Positions 52,488 through 61,399 of a stretch of 64,000 bases of DNA are shown here, in pieces (position 1 is the stretch's first letter; each line of letters begins with the position of its first letter). The stretch covers positions 62,001 to 126,000 of the forward strand of contig NZ_QUHB01000008.1 of assembly GCF_003479405.1 (NCBI RefSeq), written 5' to 3'. The translations under genes were made by a program, and so were the position numbers. The DNA is from Eubacterium sp. AF16-48 (GTDB taxonomy: Bacteria; Bacillota; Clostridia; Lachnospirales; Lachnospiraceae). The notes below the pieces were generated by a model. That model did not search any database. It was not told where the DNA came from and saw nothing but the letters and a program-made list of their open reading frames with translations.

Positions 52488-53492
52488 ATGATTAAAATTA
52501 TAGCAGACAGCACCTGCGATTTATCAGATGAATTAATAAAAAAATATGATATAGATATTCTTCCATTGTATATTCACATGGGAGATAAGGAATATAAGGA
52601 CAAGCTTGAAATAACTCCTGAGGAGATATACAGATGGTCTGATGAAAACCACACTACACCAAAGACAGCGGCACCTTCTATTGAGGATGCCATGAATATA
52701 ATTGAAAAATATCAGAAGCAGGGTGATGACATTATTATGTTTGCCATATCGGAAGATATGTCAACATCAGCTAATGTTATGAGAATGGCGGCAGATAATT
52801 TAGATTACAGTGATCATGTGTATGTTATTAATTCAGAAAGCCTTTCCACGGGAATTGGTCTTTTAGTTATTGAGGCAGCAGTTATGGCACAAAAAGACAA
52901 AAGTCCTCAGGATATTGTGGAAACGATTGAAGCCTATAAGCCTTATGTAAGGGCAAGCTTTGTGGTAGATACGCTTAAATATCTTCACAGAGGAGGACGT
53001 TGTTCTTCTACAGCAACGTTAGTTGGAGGAGTTCTTAAGTTAAAGCCAAGAATTGTAGTTGAAAACGGAAAAATGTTAGCTGACAAAAAATACCGTGGAA
53101 AAATTGATAAGGTAATTGTTCAGTATGTAAAGGATTTGGAAAATGCCTTACTTCATGCCAAAAAGGACAGGGTATTTATTACCCATTCAGGATGTGATGA
53201 TGAAGTTGTAAACATTGTAAAGAAGTATTTAAAAGACCTTCATCATTTCAAAAATATATATGTTACTAATGCAGGAGGTGTAATATCCAGCCACTGCGGA
53301 CCGGGAACATTGGGAGTTTTGTTTATTGCCGCAGGAGAGAAGCATGGTCCATATGATAAAAAGTTTGATGCTAACAAAAACGGCATAATGGAAGACCATG
53401 AAAAGGCTGCAGAAGATGCTTACATCAGACATTTAGTAGAAAAGGAAAAGCGTGACAGTGGCGAGGAAGAGCAGGAGGAAGAAGACTTCTAA
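52488..53492 (+). CDS. DegV family protein with charged C-terminal extension
   Basis: A 334-residue protein. Residues 1-285 are a DegV fatty-acid-binding domain (IIADSTCDLSDELIKKYDIDILPL; KTAAPSIEDAMN; DTLKYLHRGGRCSS). The end (about 295-334) adds DANKNGIMEDHEKA, which resembles a single EF-hand-like calcium loop (D-x-N-x-N-G-I-x-E-D-x-E), and an acidic tail. It is probably the second FakB-type carrier of the cell, with the first at 20547. Confidence 0.88.
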   Translation: MIKIIADSTCDLSDELIKKYDIDILPLYIHMGDKEYKDKLEITPEEIYRWSDENHTTPKTAAPSIEDAMNIIEKYQKQGDDIIMFAISEDMSTSANVMRMAADNLDYSDHVYVINSESLSTGIGLLVIEAAVMAQKDKSPQDIVETIEAYKPYVRASFVVDTLKYLHRGGRCSSTATLVGGVLKLKPRIVVENGKMLADKKYRGKIDKVIVQYVKDLENALLHAKKDRVFITHSGCDDEVVNIVKKYLKDLHHFKNIYVTNAGGVISSHCGPGTLGVLFIAAGEKHGPYDKKFDANKNGIMEDHEKAAEDAYIRHLVEKEKRDSGEEEQEEEDF

Positions 53493-53667
53493 GGATATGT
53501 CACATAAAATTGACGGTTTCAACAATAAACACCAAAATATTCTTGTTTATTCTGCCTATGACATTTAACTATAAAAAGTAGTATACTTATATTAGGAAAA
53601 AAATTGATTAGAAAATGTTAGATTGGGTATAAATAAAACTAAGAGATAAGTAAAAGAGGTGTTTAGA

Positions 53668-54171
53668 GTGTTTAAAATTGGTGACTATGTTGTTCACGGA
53701 AGAAACGGAGTGTGCAAGGTGGTTGATATTACCCATATTGATATTTCCGGAGCAGATAAAAACCAGCTATATTATACTTTAATTCCAATGAAGTCAGAAG
53801 ATAGCAGAATTTTTTATCCTGTGGATGGAAATAAAATAGTTATGCGCCCGGTATTAACCAGACAGGAGGCAGAGAATATTGTTTCCGAGATAAAAGACAT
53901 TGAGCCTATGTGGATTGAAAATGACAGGCAGCGTGAGGAAAAATACAAAGAGGCAATCAGTTCCTGTGACTGTGAGAAGCTTATTTGTATAATAAAAACA
54001 TTACATGCCAGAAATTCCAAGAGAATGGCACAGGGAAAGCGTATAACCTATGTAGATGACCGATACTTAAAGGAAGCAAAGAGAAATCTTCATGATGAGT
54101 TTTCAATTGCCCTTGGTATAGACAGAAATCAGGTAGAGGAATACATAAGAGAACACATTGATGTGGCGTAA
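53668..54171 (+). CDS. CarD/CdnL-type transcriptional regulator
   Basis: A 167-residue protein. The N-terminal RNA-polymerase-interacting domain (FKIGDYVVHGRNGVCKVVDI...YYTLIPM, to about 60) is followed by a helical DNA-binding region (about 70-165). CarD-type proteins stabilise open promoter complexes, often at rRNA and stress genes. The GTG at 53668 is chosen because AGAGGTG lies 7 bases upstream; GTG 53659 is the alternative. Confidence 0.88.
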   Translation: MFKIGDYVVHGRNGVCKVVDITHIDISGADKNQLYYTLIPMKSEDSRIFYPVDGNKIVMRPVLTRQEAENIVSEIKDIEPMWIENDRQREEKYKEAISSCDCEKLICIIKTLHARNSKRMAQGKRITYVDDRYLKEAKRNLHDEFSIALGIDRNQVEEYIREHIDVA

Positions 54172-54200
54172 GCATATTATAAGTGAATAATTTACATTAG

Positions 54201-54232
54201 AATCGAGTAGGAGTAATCTTACTCGATTTTGC
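54201..54232 (+). terminator. Terminator after the CarD-type gene
   Basis: AATCGAGTA pairs with TACTCGATT over a 10-base loop, followed by TTGCTT. Confidence 0.75.
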
Positions 54233-54317
54233 TTGCCAAGAATATTGTAGATGAATTATAATACCAACTATAGAAAAGCCCCAAGGGGTAATACATATTA
54301 TGTGTGGAGGAGAAAAT

Positions 54318-55067
54318 ATGTTTTGTAAGAAATGTGGAAAATATGTTCAGCCTAATGAAAATTTCTGCCCTTACTGTGGAGCAGAGGTTGAAAAAGCTGA
54401 TTTTGCAAGTAATACAGATGAAACGAAAGTTATCCCAAATATTCAGGATGAATTAAACAGTCAGGGAAAAAGTCTTGATGATATATCAGAGGATATTCCA
54501 AAGGAAGTTGAATATGTGGAAGATGACCAATTTGATTTCCCGGAAGATTTAGGTGATGATGAATTTGAGTTTGCCGAAGATGATGAAGATGATGGGGAGT
54601 TAGAATATGAGGATGATGAGGACGGCTATTACGGAGATGTTGCCAAAGAAAATGAGGCAATTGCTAACAAAAATAAAAAGATGAATATTATAGCCATTGC
54701 TGTTTCAGCGTCAATTATACTGGTAATAGTAATTGTAGCTGTTGCACTTTCCCTTACATTAGGTGGCAAAAACAACGATAAAAAGGAAACTACAAGTGCT
54801 AAGGAAACAGCTACAACTGTAGAGGAATCAGTTACGGAAGAAACAGCAGAGGCAACTCAGGAGCCACAGCAGAATGAAACAGAGCCGGAAACAGAGCCGG
54901 AAACAGAACCTGCAACAGAGCCACCTGTGGTAACTAAGAAACCAAGACCAACTAAGCCGGCGGTACAACCTACAGAAGCTCCTACTAAGGCAGAACCTGT
55001 TACGGAGGCACCTACAGAGCCTGTTACAGCGGCACCTGACGATAATCAGGATAATGCAGGAGAATAA
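54318..55067 (+). CDS. Zinc-ribbon membrane protein with acidic and Thr/Pro/Glu-rich regions
   Basis: A 249-residue protein from the ATG at 54318 (TGGAGGAG site). A zinc ribbon (CKKCGKYVQPNENFCPYCG, residues 3-21), a very acidic stretch (about 45-105), one membrane helix (about 122-145) and an outside region rich in TEP repeats. The ribbon would lie in the cytoplasm. The function is not recognised; the build resembles anti-sigma or signalling zinc-ribbon proteins of Clostridia. It is followed after 17 bases by a nucleotidyltransferase-like gene. Confidence 0.75.
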   Translation: MFCKKCGKYVQPNENFCPYCGAEVEKADFASNTDETKVIPNIQDELNSQGKSLDDISEDIPKEVEYVEDDQFDFPEDLGDDEFEFAEDDEDDGELEYEDDEDGYYGDVAKENEAIANKNKKMNIIAIAVSASIILVIVIVAVALSLTLGGKNNDKKETTSAKETATTVEESVTEETAEATQEPQQNETEPETEPETEPATEPPVVTKKPRPTKPAVQPTEAPTKAEPVTEAPTEPVTAAPDDNQDNAGE

Positions 55068-55084
55068 TTATTTAGGAAAATAGA

Positions 55085-56221
55085 ATGAGATTTAATAAAA
55101 AAACAAGTGATTATTTAATTGAATTATTAAGGTCTGTAATAAATGAAGATTCACCTAAAGAGAAACCAGAGGGTGTAGACTGGGATGACATATACAGTCT
55201 CGCCCTGTTTCACAAGGTGGATGAAATGGCTTTTCATGCCATATCAAAACTTACGGGAAAGCCTGAAGGCAGGGAGGCTTTAAAGTGGGAAAAGCAGCAT
55301 GAAAAAAATCAGATTGTAAATATGGTACAGACAGGAGAAGGAGAAACCATTATAAATGAGGCATCTGCAAGGGGGATAGATATTTTACCTCTTAAGGGGT
55401 CTGTGCTTAAAAACATATATCCAAATCTGGAATTTAGGCAGATGGGTGATTTGGATTATCTGGTTTTATCTGATGAAAGCACCATGAAGGAAATGGGAAA
55501 ACTGTTACATGAATTAGGATATGAAGATGGTGAAGGGGTAGGCCTTGAAGCCAGCCACGACGTGTATATTAAGCCACCTTATATGGAGGTGGAGGTTCAC
55601 AGAAGACTTCTTCCAACTACTGAGGAAAATCACTGGCATACTGATGATATATGGGACAGGCTTGTAAAAGATGAAGATAATCCCCATCTTATGCATATGA
55701 CACCGGAGGATTTTTATTTGTTTCATCTTCTTCATTTTGAGAAGCATTATTCCATGGGTGGAAGCGGTATAAGATCCATTATAGACCAGTATTACCTAAT
55801 GAAAAATTATGGTGCTACCATGGATTTTGATTACATTAATAAGCTTCTTGTTAAAATGAATTATGTTGAATTTGAGGCTATGTGTAGAAATCTTGCAAAG
55901 GCATGGTTTGAAGATGGTTTATTAAATGATGAATTAGAACAGTCAGCTGAGTACATAATAAACAGTGGTGCCTTTGGTACCTTTGAGCAATACCAGAAGT
56001 GGCGTTTTGAACAGTATAGAAAACAAGGCATAAAAACTAAAAAAGGCTTGTTTTTCCGAAGAATGTTTATGGAAAGGGAAAGGATGGAAAATATATATCC
56101 GTCTCTTAAGAAACATGGATGGCTGTTGCCGTTTTGCTGGGTACACAGATTGATAAAGGCTGTTTTGTTTAGAAGAAATAAAATCAAAATGGAGATAAAT
56201 AGTTTAAGGGATAAAAAATAA
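55085..56221 (+). CDS. Nucleotidyltransferase family protein (NTP_transf_5-like)
   Basis: A 378-residue soluble protein. ILPLKGSVLKNIYPNLEFRQMGDLDYLV is the active-site region of the NTP_transf_5 group, with the DLD metal-binding pair, followed by VEVHRRLLP. Members are often found with capsule or glycan genes, but their reaction is mostly unknown. It lies between the zinc-ribbon protein and the OPT transporter, in the same direction. Confidence 0.78.
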   Translation: MRFNKKTSDYLIELLRSVINEDSPKEKPEGVDWDDIYSLALFHKVDEMAFHAISKLTGKPEGREALKWEKQHEKNQIVNMVQTGEGETIINEASARGIDILPLKGSVLKNIYPNLEFRQMGDLDYLVLSDESTMKEMGKLLHELGYEDGEGVGLEASHDVYIKPPYMEVEVHRRLLPTTEENHWHTDDIWDRLVKDEDNPHLMHMTPEDFYLFHLLHFEKHYSMGGSGIRSIIDQYYLMKNYGATMDFDYINKLLVKMNYVEFEAMCRNLAKAWFEDGLLNDELEQSAEYIINSGAFGTFEQYQKWRFEQYRKQGIKTKKGLFFRRMFMERERMENIYPSLKKHGWLLPFCWVHRLIKAVLFRRNKIKMEINSLRDKK

Positions 56222-56249
56222 ACAGGACGTATTCAATGAGGTGAAAGAC

Positions 56250-58148
56250 ATGAGTAAAAAAGAGTTTAAGCCATTTATTCCCGCAAATAAGGTTATGCCT
56301 GAATTTACTGTGGCATCAGTAGTTTTAGGCATTCTTATGGCGGTTATTTTTGGCGCTGCAAATGCTTATTTAGGACTTCGTGTGGGAATGACTGTTTCTG
56401 CCTCTATTCCGGCAGCAGTAATATCCATGGGAGTTCTCCGTGTAATTCTTAAAAAAGATTCCATTTTAGAAAATAATATGGTGCAGACAATTGGGTCGGC
56501 AGGTGAATCATTAGCCGCAGGGGCTATTTTTACCATGCCGGCAATTTTTATGTGGGCAAATGAGGGTTTGTGTGAAAAGCCTTCCTTCTGGCTTATTGCA
56601 GTAATTGCCCTTTGCGGAGGTTTGTTGGGGGTATTTTTTATGGTTCCTCTTAGAACTGCTTTAATAGTGGAAGAACACGAAAGATTGCCATATCCTGAAG
56701 GAATGGCATGTTCTGAGGTGCTGTTGGCAGGAGAAGAAGGAGGAAGTAAGTCAAAGGTGGTTTTTTCAGGGCTGGGCATTTCTGCCATATACAAATTTGT
56801 GGCAGACGGACTCAGGCTTTTTCCCAGTCAGGTGGAGTATTCTTTTAGTAAAAACTATATCTGTGGAATAGGTGTTGATGTGTTACCGGCATTAGCAGGT
56901 GTAGGATATATATGTGGTATAAAAATCGCCAGATATATGTTTGCAGGAGGAGTGCTGTCATATCTGGTGCTTATTCCTGCCATTGCATTTTTCGGAGGCG
57001 ACAGTGTGGTTGTCGGGGCAAATGCCTCAGACATTGTGGGAAATATCTGGGGAGGTTATGTAAGGTATATAGGAGCCGGAGCAGTGGCAGCAGGAGGCAT
57101 TATAAGTCTGATTAAAACATTTCCTACCATGGTAAAAACCTTCAGGCATGCCATAAAAGGTTTTGGCAAAAATGTATCCGGGGGAGATAGAACAGCAAGA
57201 GATTTACCAATGTGGTTTATTTTAACAGGGATTTTCGTTATAGCAGTTGCCATATGCTTTATTCCGGGAATTACCATAAACCCTCTAGGTGCCATATTAA
57301 TTATTATATTTGGATTTTTCTTTGCCACTGTATCTTCCAGAATGGTAGGATTGGTAGGAAGCAGCAATAATCCTGTATCGGGAATGGCTATTGCAACCCT
57401 TATTATTACAACCTTTGTGCTTAAATCCACAGGAACTACAGGAGCAAAGGGGATGATAGCAGCCATATCCATAGGAACGGTAATATGTATTGTGGCGGCA
57501 ATGGCAGGGGATACTTCCCAGGATTTGAAAACAGGATATATAGTAGGGGCAACTCCTAAAAAACAGCAAATCGGTGAAATGATAGGAACTCTGGTTTCTG
57601 CATTGTCAATTGGAGGAGTAATGTATCTTTTAAGTAATTCCTGGGGTGGGTTCGGTTCAGAGCAGTTAGCAGCGCCACAGGCATCTTTAATGAAAATGGT
57701 TATTGAGGGAGTTATGGGGGGAACCCTTCCCTGGACTCTTATTTTCGTAGGGGTTTTTATTGCAGTGGTGGCTGAAATCCTTAATATACCGGTGCTGGCA
57801 TTTGCCATAGGTCTGTATCTGCCTATTTATCTTAGCACTCCCATTATGATAGGTGGAATTACCAGATGGATTGTGGAGAATAAATTTAAATATAATAGTG
57901 AAAAGCAGCAGAAGGATTCCGTGGATAAGGGAGTGTTATATTCTGCGGGAATGATTGCAGGAGAAGGACTTGTAGGAATATTTCTGGCAGTTTTAGCGGT
58001 TTTTGGAATAGATAAAGCAATTGATTTATCAGGTATTTATGGTGGAGGATTTTATTCTGTGGGAAAATGTGTGGCATTGATTGTTTTTACATTTTTTATT
58101 ATTTCAATTATAGGCTTTTGTGTGAAAGGCAGGGATAAGACGGAATAA
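56250..58148 (+). CDS. OPT-family oligopeptide transporter
   Basis: A 632-residue membrane protein with about 15 helices. NAYLGLRVGMTVSASIPAAVISMG near the start, RLPYPEGMACSEVL and SSRMVGLVGSSNNPVSGMA are OPT signatures. It takes up small peptides or peptide-like metal chelates. The ATG at 56250 follows GAGGTGAAAG. A dipeptidase gene (pepD) lies downstream, so peptide import and cleavage may work together. Confidence 0.88.
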   Translation: MSKKEFKPFIPANKVMPEFTVASVVLGILMAVIFGAANAYLGLRVGMTVSASIPAAVISMGVLRVILKKDSILENNMVQTIGSAGESLAAGAIFTMPAIFMWANEGLCEKPSFWLIAVIALCGGLLGVFFMVPLRTALIVEEHERLPYPEGMACSEVLLAGEEGGSKSKVVFSGLGISAIYKFVADGLRLFPSQVEYSFSKNYICGIGVDVLPALAGVGYICGIKIARYMFAGGVLSYLVLIPAIAFFGGDSVVVGANASDIVGNIWGGYVRYIGAGAVAAGGIISLIKTFPTMVKTFRHAIKGFGKNVSGGDRTARDLPMWFILTGIFVIAVAICFIPGITINPLGAILIIIFGFFFATVSSRMVGLVGSSNNPVSGMAIATLIITTFVLKSTGTTGAKGMIAAISIGTVICIVAAMAGDTSQDLKTGYIVGATPKKQQIGEMIGTLVSALSIGGVMYLLSNSWGGFGSEQLAAPQASLMKMVIEGVMGGTLPWTLIFVGVFIAVVAEILNIPVLAFAIGLYLPIYLSTPIMIGGITRWIVENKFKYNSEKQQKDSVDKGVLYSAGMIAGEGLVGIFLAVLAVFGIDKAIDLSGIYGGGFYSVGKCVALIVFTFFIISIIGFCVKGRDKTE

Positions 58149-58183
58149 AGGAAAAATAGAATTTTCACAGGGGGAGAATATAA

Positions 58184-58530
58184 ATGGTGAAAAAAAAAAA
58201 TTAAATTATGTTGATTTTATACCCGGAATAAATATACAATGGAAGATAACAAAGGATAATCTGGTGGAGATAATTGTGGAAAATAAGGGATTTTACAATG
58301 TAGTAGCCCGGAGGCTGTTAAAAAAGCCCCAATTTAGTTACGTTCAATTAGATTCCTATGGAAGTTATGTGTGGCGGCAAATAGACGGAAAAAGAAATAT
58401 ATATGAAATTGGCGCAAGGTTAAAGAAAGAACATAGCAAAGCCGGAGAAATGTTATATGAAAGGTTAAGCATGTTTTTTAATATACTGGAAAAGAAGAAA
58501 TTTATAGTATTTATGGAGGAAGACAAATGA
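58184..58530 (+). CDS. PqqD-like peptide chaperone; reading frame broken at an 11-A tract
   Basis: The ATG at 58184 follows GGGGGAGAA, but 11 A residues (58190-58200) lead to a stop after MVKKKKN. One more A would give MVKKKKLNYVDFIPGINIQW and run straight into the open frame LVEIIVENKGFYNVVARRLLKK...IYEIGARLKK to 58530, making a ~115-residue protein of the PqqD-like family common in Lachnospiraceae. Without this shift only a start near 58264 gives product. Polymerase slippage, phase variation or a sequencing error could each explain it. The last codons overlap pepD (ATGA). Confidence 0.65.
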
Positions 58531-59978
58531 GAGTTTTAGAGAATTTAGAGCCAAAGAAGGTATTTGAATATTTTGAGAATATTACAAGGATTCCCCATGG
58601 TTCGGGAAATGTAGAGGCAATAAGCAATTACATTGCAGACTTTGCCAAAAGCCGTGATTTGAAATACAGACAGGATGATATGCACAATATTATTGTGTGG
58701 AAGGAGGCATCAAAGGGATATGAAAACTCTAAGCCTGTAATAATTCAGGGACATATGGATATGGTGGCGGTAAAAACTGCTGACAGTAATAAGGACATGG
58801 AAAAAGAGGGTCTGGACCTTGAAATTGAAGGTGACTGGATAACGGCAGATAAAACCTCCCTTGGAGGAGATGATGGCATTGCCGTAGCCTATGCCCTTGC
58901 TATTTTAGATAGTAGTGAAATAGCACATCCCCCTATTGAAGCTGTATTTACGGTAGATGAAGAGGTGGGAATGTTAGGTGCGGCAGCTATTGACGTTTCT
59001 GATTTAAAGGGAAAACTTCTTTTAAATGTGGATTCGGAGGATGAAGGAATATTTACAGTAAGTTGTGCAGGTGGAGCTACTGCTACATGTATTCTCCCGT
59101 ATAATAAGGATATGATAAATGCCAAAATTATAGAAATGAGATTAGATGGCTTTACGGGAGGACATTCAGGAGCCGAGATACACAAGGAAAGAGCTAATTC
59201 CAACTGTGTTTTAGGAAGGATTCTTTTAAATGTGTTTGAGAATATTGATATGCGTATTATTGGGGTAAACGGTGGCGAAAAGGATAATGCCATTGCCAAT
59301 TTAAGCGAGGCGGCAATTGCAGTTTTACCGGAATGTGTAGACAGGGCTAAGGAAATTATTAATAAGGTATTTGATGAAGTAAAAGATGAATACAAGGTAA
59401 CTGACCCGGCTATGAAAATTACCCTTAATGTTATGGATAGTCAGTTAGTGGAGGCAATGTCAGGGCCATCCACATTGGCAACAGTTATTCTTTTGGCAAA
59501 CCTTCCAAACGGAGTTGAAAGAATGAATCCTGAAATTAAGGATATGGTTCAGACTTCCCTTAATCTTGGAATTTTAAGAACTACGGATAAAGAAGTAAGA
59601 ATGTCCTATTCCGTAAGAAGTTCTAAGGATAGTGAGAAAAATTATCTTATACAGAAACTTAAAAGCCTTACGGAAATATTTGGCGGAAGTCTTCAGTGTG
59701 AAGGTGTTTATCCCGGCTGGGAGTACAGGGCTGATTCAGTGCTAAGGGACACAGCTGTAAAGGCGTACAGGGAAGTTTATGGTGGAAAAGAGCCGGTGGT
59801 AGAGGGAATACACGCAGGTCTTGAGTGTGGACTTTTTGCCTCCAAAATAGATGATTTGGATGCCATATCCTTTGGACCGGATATGAAGGATATTCACACA
59901 ACAGATGAGAAATTAAGCATTTCTTCAACAAAAAGAACATGGGAGCTACTGGTAAAAATACTGGAAATGTTAAAATAG
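58527..59978 (+). CDS. pepD: Aminoacyl-histidine dipeptidase (M20 family, PepD)
   Basis: A 483-residue metallopeptidase. Zinc-site motifs are VIIQGHMDMVAVK, TSLGGDDGIAVAYALAIL, FTVDEEVGMLGA and NVDSEDEG; the dimerisation domain follows, and HAGLECG comes near the end. PepD/PepV-type enzymes cut dipeptides inside the cell. The start overlaps the preceding small gene by 4 bases (ATGA), so translation is coupled. Confidence 0.92.
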   Translation: MRVLENLEPKKVFEYFENITRIPHGSGNVEAISNYIADFAKSRDLKYRQDDMHNIIVWKEASKGYENSKPVIIQGHMDMVAVKTADSNKDMEKEGLDLEIEGDWITADKTSLGGDDGIAVAYALAILDSSEIAHPPIEAVFTVDEEVGMLGAAAIDVSDLKGKLLLNVDSEDEGIFTVSCAGGATATCILPYNKDMINAKIIEMRLDGFTGGHSGAEIHKERANSNCVLGRILLNVFENIDMRIIGVNGGEKDNAIANLSEAAIAVLPECVDRAKEIINKVFDEVKDEYKVTDPAMKITLNVMDSQLVEAMSGPSTLATVILLANLPNGVERMNPEIKDMVQTSLNLGILRTTDKEVRMSYSVRSSKDSEKNYLIQKLKSLTEIFGGSLQCEGVYPGWEYRADSVLRDTAVKAYREVYGGKEPVVEGIHAGLECGLFASKIDDLDAISFGPDMKDIHTTDEKLSISSTKRTWELLVKILEMLK

Positions 59979-59991
59979 AGAGAGTTTTGCT

Positions 59992-60538
59992 ATGGAAGAA
60001 AATTATAAAAAATACTTAGAATTGTTATCTGAAAAATACCCTACTACCTAGTCGGTATGTACGGAGATAATTAATCTTAATGCAATACTTAATCTGCCAA
60101 AGGGCACGGAGCATTTTATGAGTGATATTCACGGTGAGTATGAGGCATTTGTGCATATTATGAATAATTGCTCCGGAGAAATTCATGACAAGGATCAGGA
60201 ATAATCTTAAATATGATAATATCAGAATGTTAGAAAGCGGTTATGGAATAAGTCTGAGAACCCTTACTTTGTTTGCCGAGAAAACCTACAAAAATATTGG
60301 TCCAATGAAGGCGGCACTAAAGGCTATTTCCGTGATTTTATTTAAATTAGAGGGACAGATTATTATGCGTCACCCTGAATACAAAATGGATATTAAATCT
60401 GACAGAAATAAATTTGAAACAAAGAAAAATCGACTTAAGGTTAGGGATACTGATATTGGGAAGAAAATATTAGAGCAGATATACGATTTGGAGGAACTTC
60501 TTAAGATATACAGGGAGGACAATCTGATACATAACTAA
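59992..60538 (+). pseudogene. fbp: Remnant of fructose-1,6-bisphosphatase class III (fbp)
   Basis: The start MEENYKKYLELLSEKYPTT is that of class III FBPase, but TAG at 60049-60051 stops it. The same frame goes on with [34 protein letters not shown]. In another frame, from 60185, [28 protein letters not shown]...FKLEGQIIMRHPEYKM matches the middle of the enzyme, then KVRDTDIGKKILEQI its very end. About 150 residues (with GDIFDRG) and a second block near the end are missing. Stop, frameshift and two deletions make it non-functional. Confidence 0.85.
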
Positions 60539-60723
60539 GGGGAAGGGAAGAGTGATTTGGGAATGATTATCTCATGTACCTTTTGGGGTAGGTATTGGAA
60601 TAATGTGATTTAATGAAAATGAAAAAATATAGCAAAATACCAATATTGATTAGGGCACAAGGTTGAAAAAGCCACTACAAACAGGTATACTAATGGGCAG
60701 AGTACATATGGAAAGGACAAAAT

Positions 60724-61158
60724 ATGAAAAAAAGAAAAATAATTATATGTGTTGTAGCATTTTGTATAGTTGTTTTAGTTGGGGTGTTTGTGGGAGTTTC
60801 ATCACACAGAGATTACACCAAAGCACTTGACATTCCGCAGAAATCAGAGATATCCATAAAGCAGTATTCCACAGGAAAAGAAATCCAATTAGAAAATGAT
60901 GATGCAGATAAAATGGCAGAAATGTTGAAAGAGCATTTAAGTTATAAGGGTATTACATATGATGATTCTGTAGTAAGCAGTGAAGAGGATGTGTACAGCA
61001 TAATGATATCATCAACGGATTTTTTCAAGGTTTATTATGTAGATAAAACTAATAAAAAAAGCAAAATAGACGGAGATATTTCAGCATTTGGGGCTGATAT
61101 TAAGGTTAAAAGCGACGGTGAACTTGTAGAATATTTGCATGGATTGTTTGAAAAATAG
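60724..61158 (+). CDS. Hypothetical exported or membrane-anchored protein
   Basis: A 144-residue protein. An N-terminal hydrophobic segment (about 5-26) after KKRK acts as signal or anchor; the remaining ~115 residues are polar and acidic with no motif I recognise. The gap of 185 bases before it, after the fbp remnant, shows nothing clear. Its start has AAAGGA upstream. It ends before a terminator. Confidence 0.65.
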   Translation: MKKRKIIICVVAFCIVVLVGVFVGVSSHRDYTKALDIPQKSEISIKQYSTGKEIQLENDDADKMAEMLKEHLSYKGITYDDSVVSSEEDVYSIMISSTDFFKVYYVDKTNKKSKIDGDISAFGADIKVKSDGELVEYLHGLFEK

Positions 61159-61226
61159 TGAAATTGAAAAAGTGTATATTGAGGTAAATTAATTCATTGT
61201 CAAATATAATGAAGCGGTTTATGTAC

Positions 61227-61255
61227 AAAAAGGAACTCGTGTGAGTTCTTTTTTA
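61227..61255 (+). terminator. Terminator before the nad operon
   Basis: AAAAAGGAACTC pairs with GAGTTCTTTTTT around GTGT. Confidence 0.85.
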
Positions 61256-61280
61256 TATGAGTAAAAGTTAATAGTTGTAT

Positions 61281-61320
61281 TTACAACTGTCTTGTCAGAT
61301 GTAAAATGATGTGTTATAAT
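61281..61320 (+). promoter_or_regulatory. nadBC promoter with NiaR-type operator
   Basis: TTGTCA (61292-61297), a 17-bp spacer and TATAAT (61315-61320). The dyad TTACAACTGTCT / TGTCAGATGTAA (61281-61304) covers the -35 and holds TGTCTTGTCA, like known NiaR sites. The niaR gene at the end of this operon probably supplies the repressor. The promoter excludes a start at 61319. Confidence 0.7.
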
Positions 61321-61399
61321 GCCACACAATAATGTCAAAGCTGTTTATCGGGCGATGTTATTAATAAATCATTACATAAAGTTTAGAAATGAGAGAAAT

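Noticed and set aside
57056-57808. 250-residue minus-strand frame inside the OPT transporter
   Set aside because: No ribosome-binding site or family pattern; a shadow of the real membrane protein.
61319-61399. Upstream extension of nadB
   Set aside because: The ATG at 61319 lies in the -10 box, and the family start is the FAD fold beginning at 61400.
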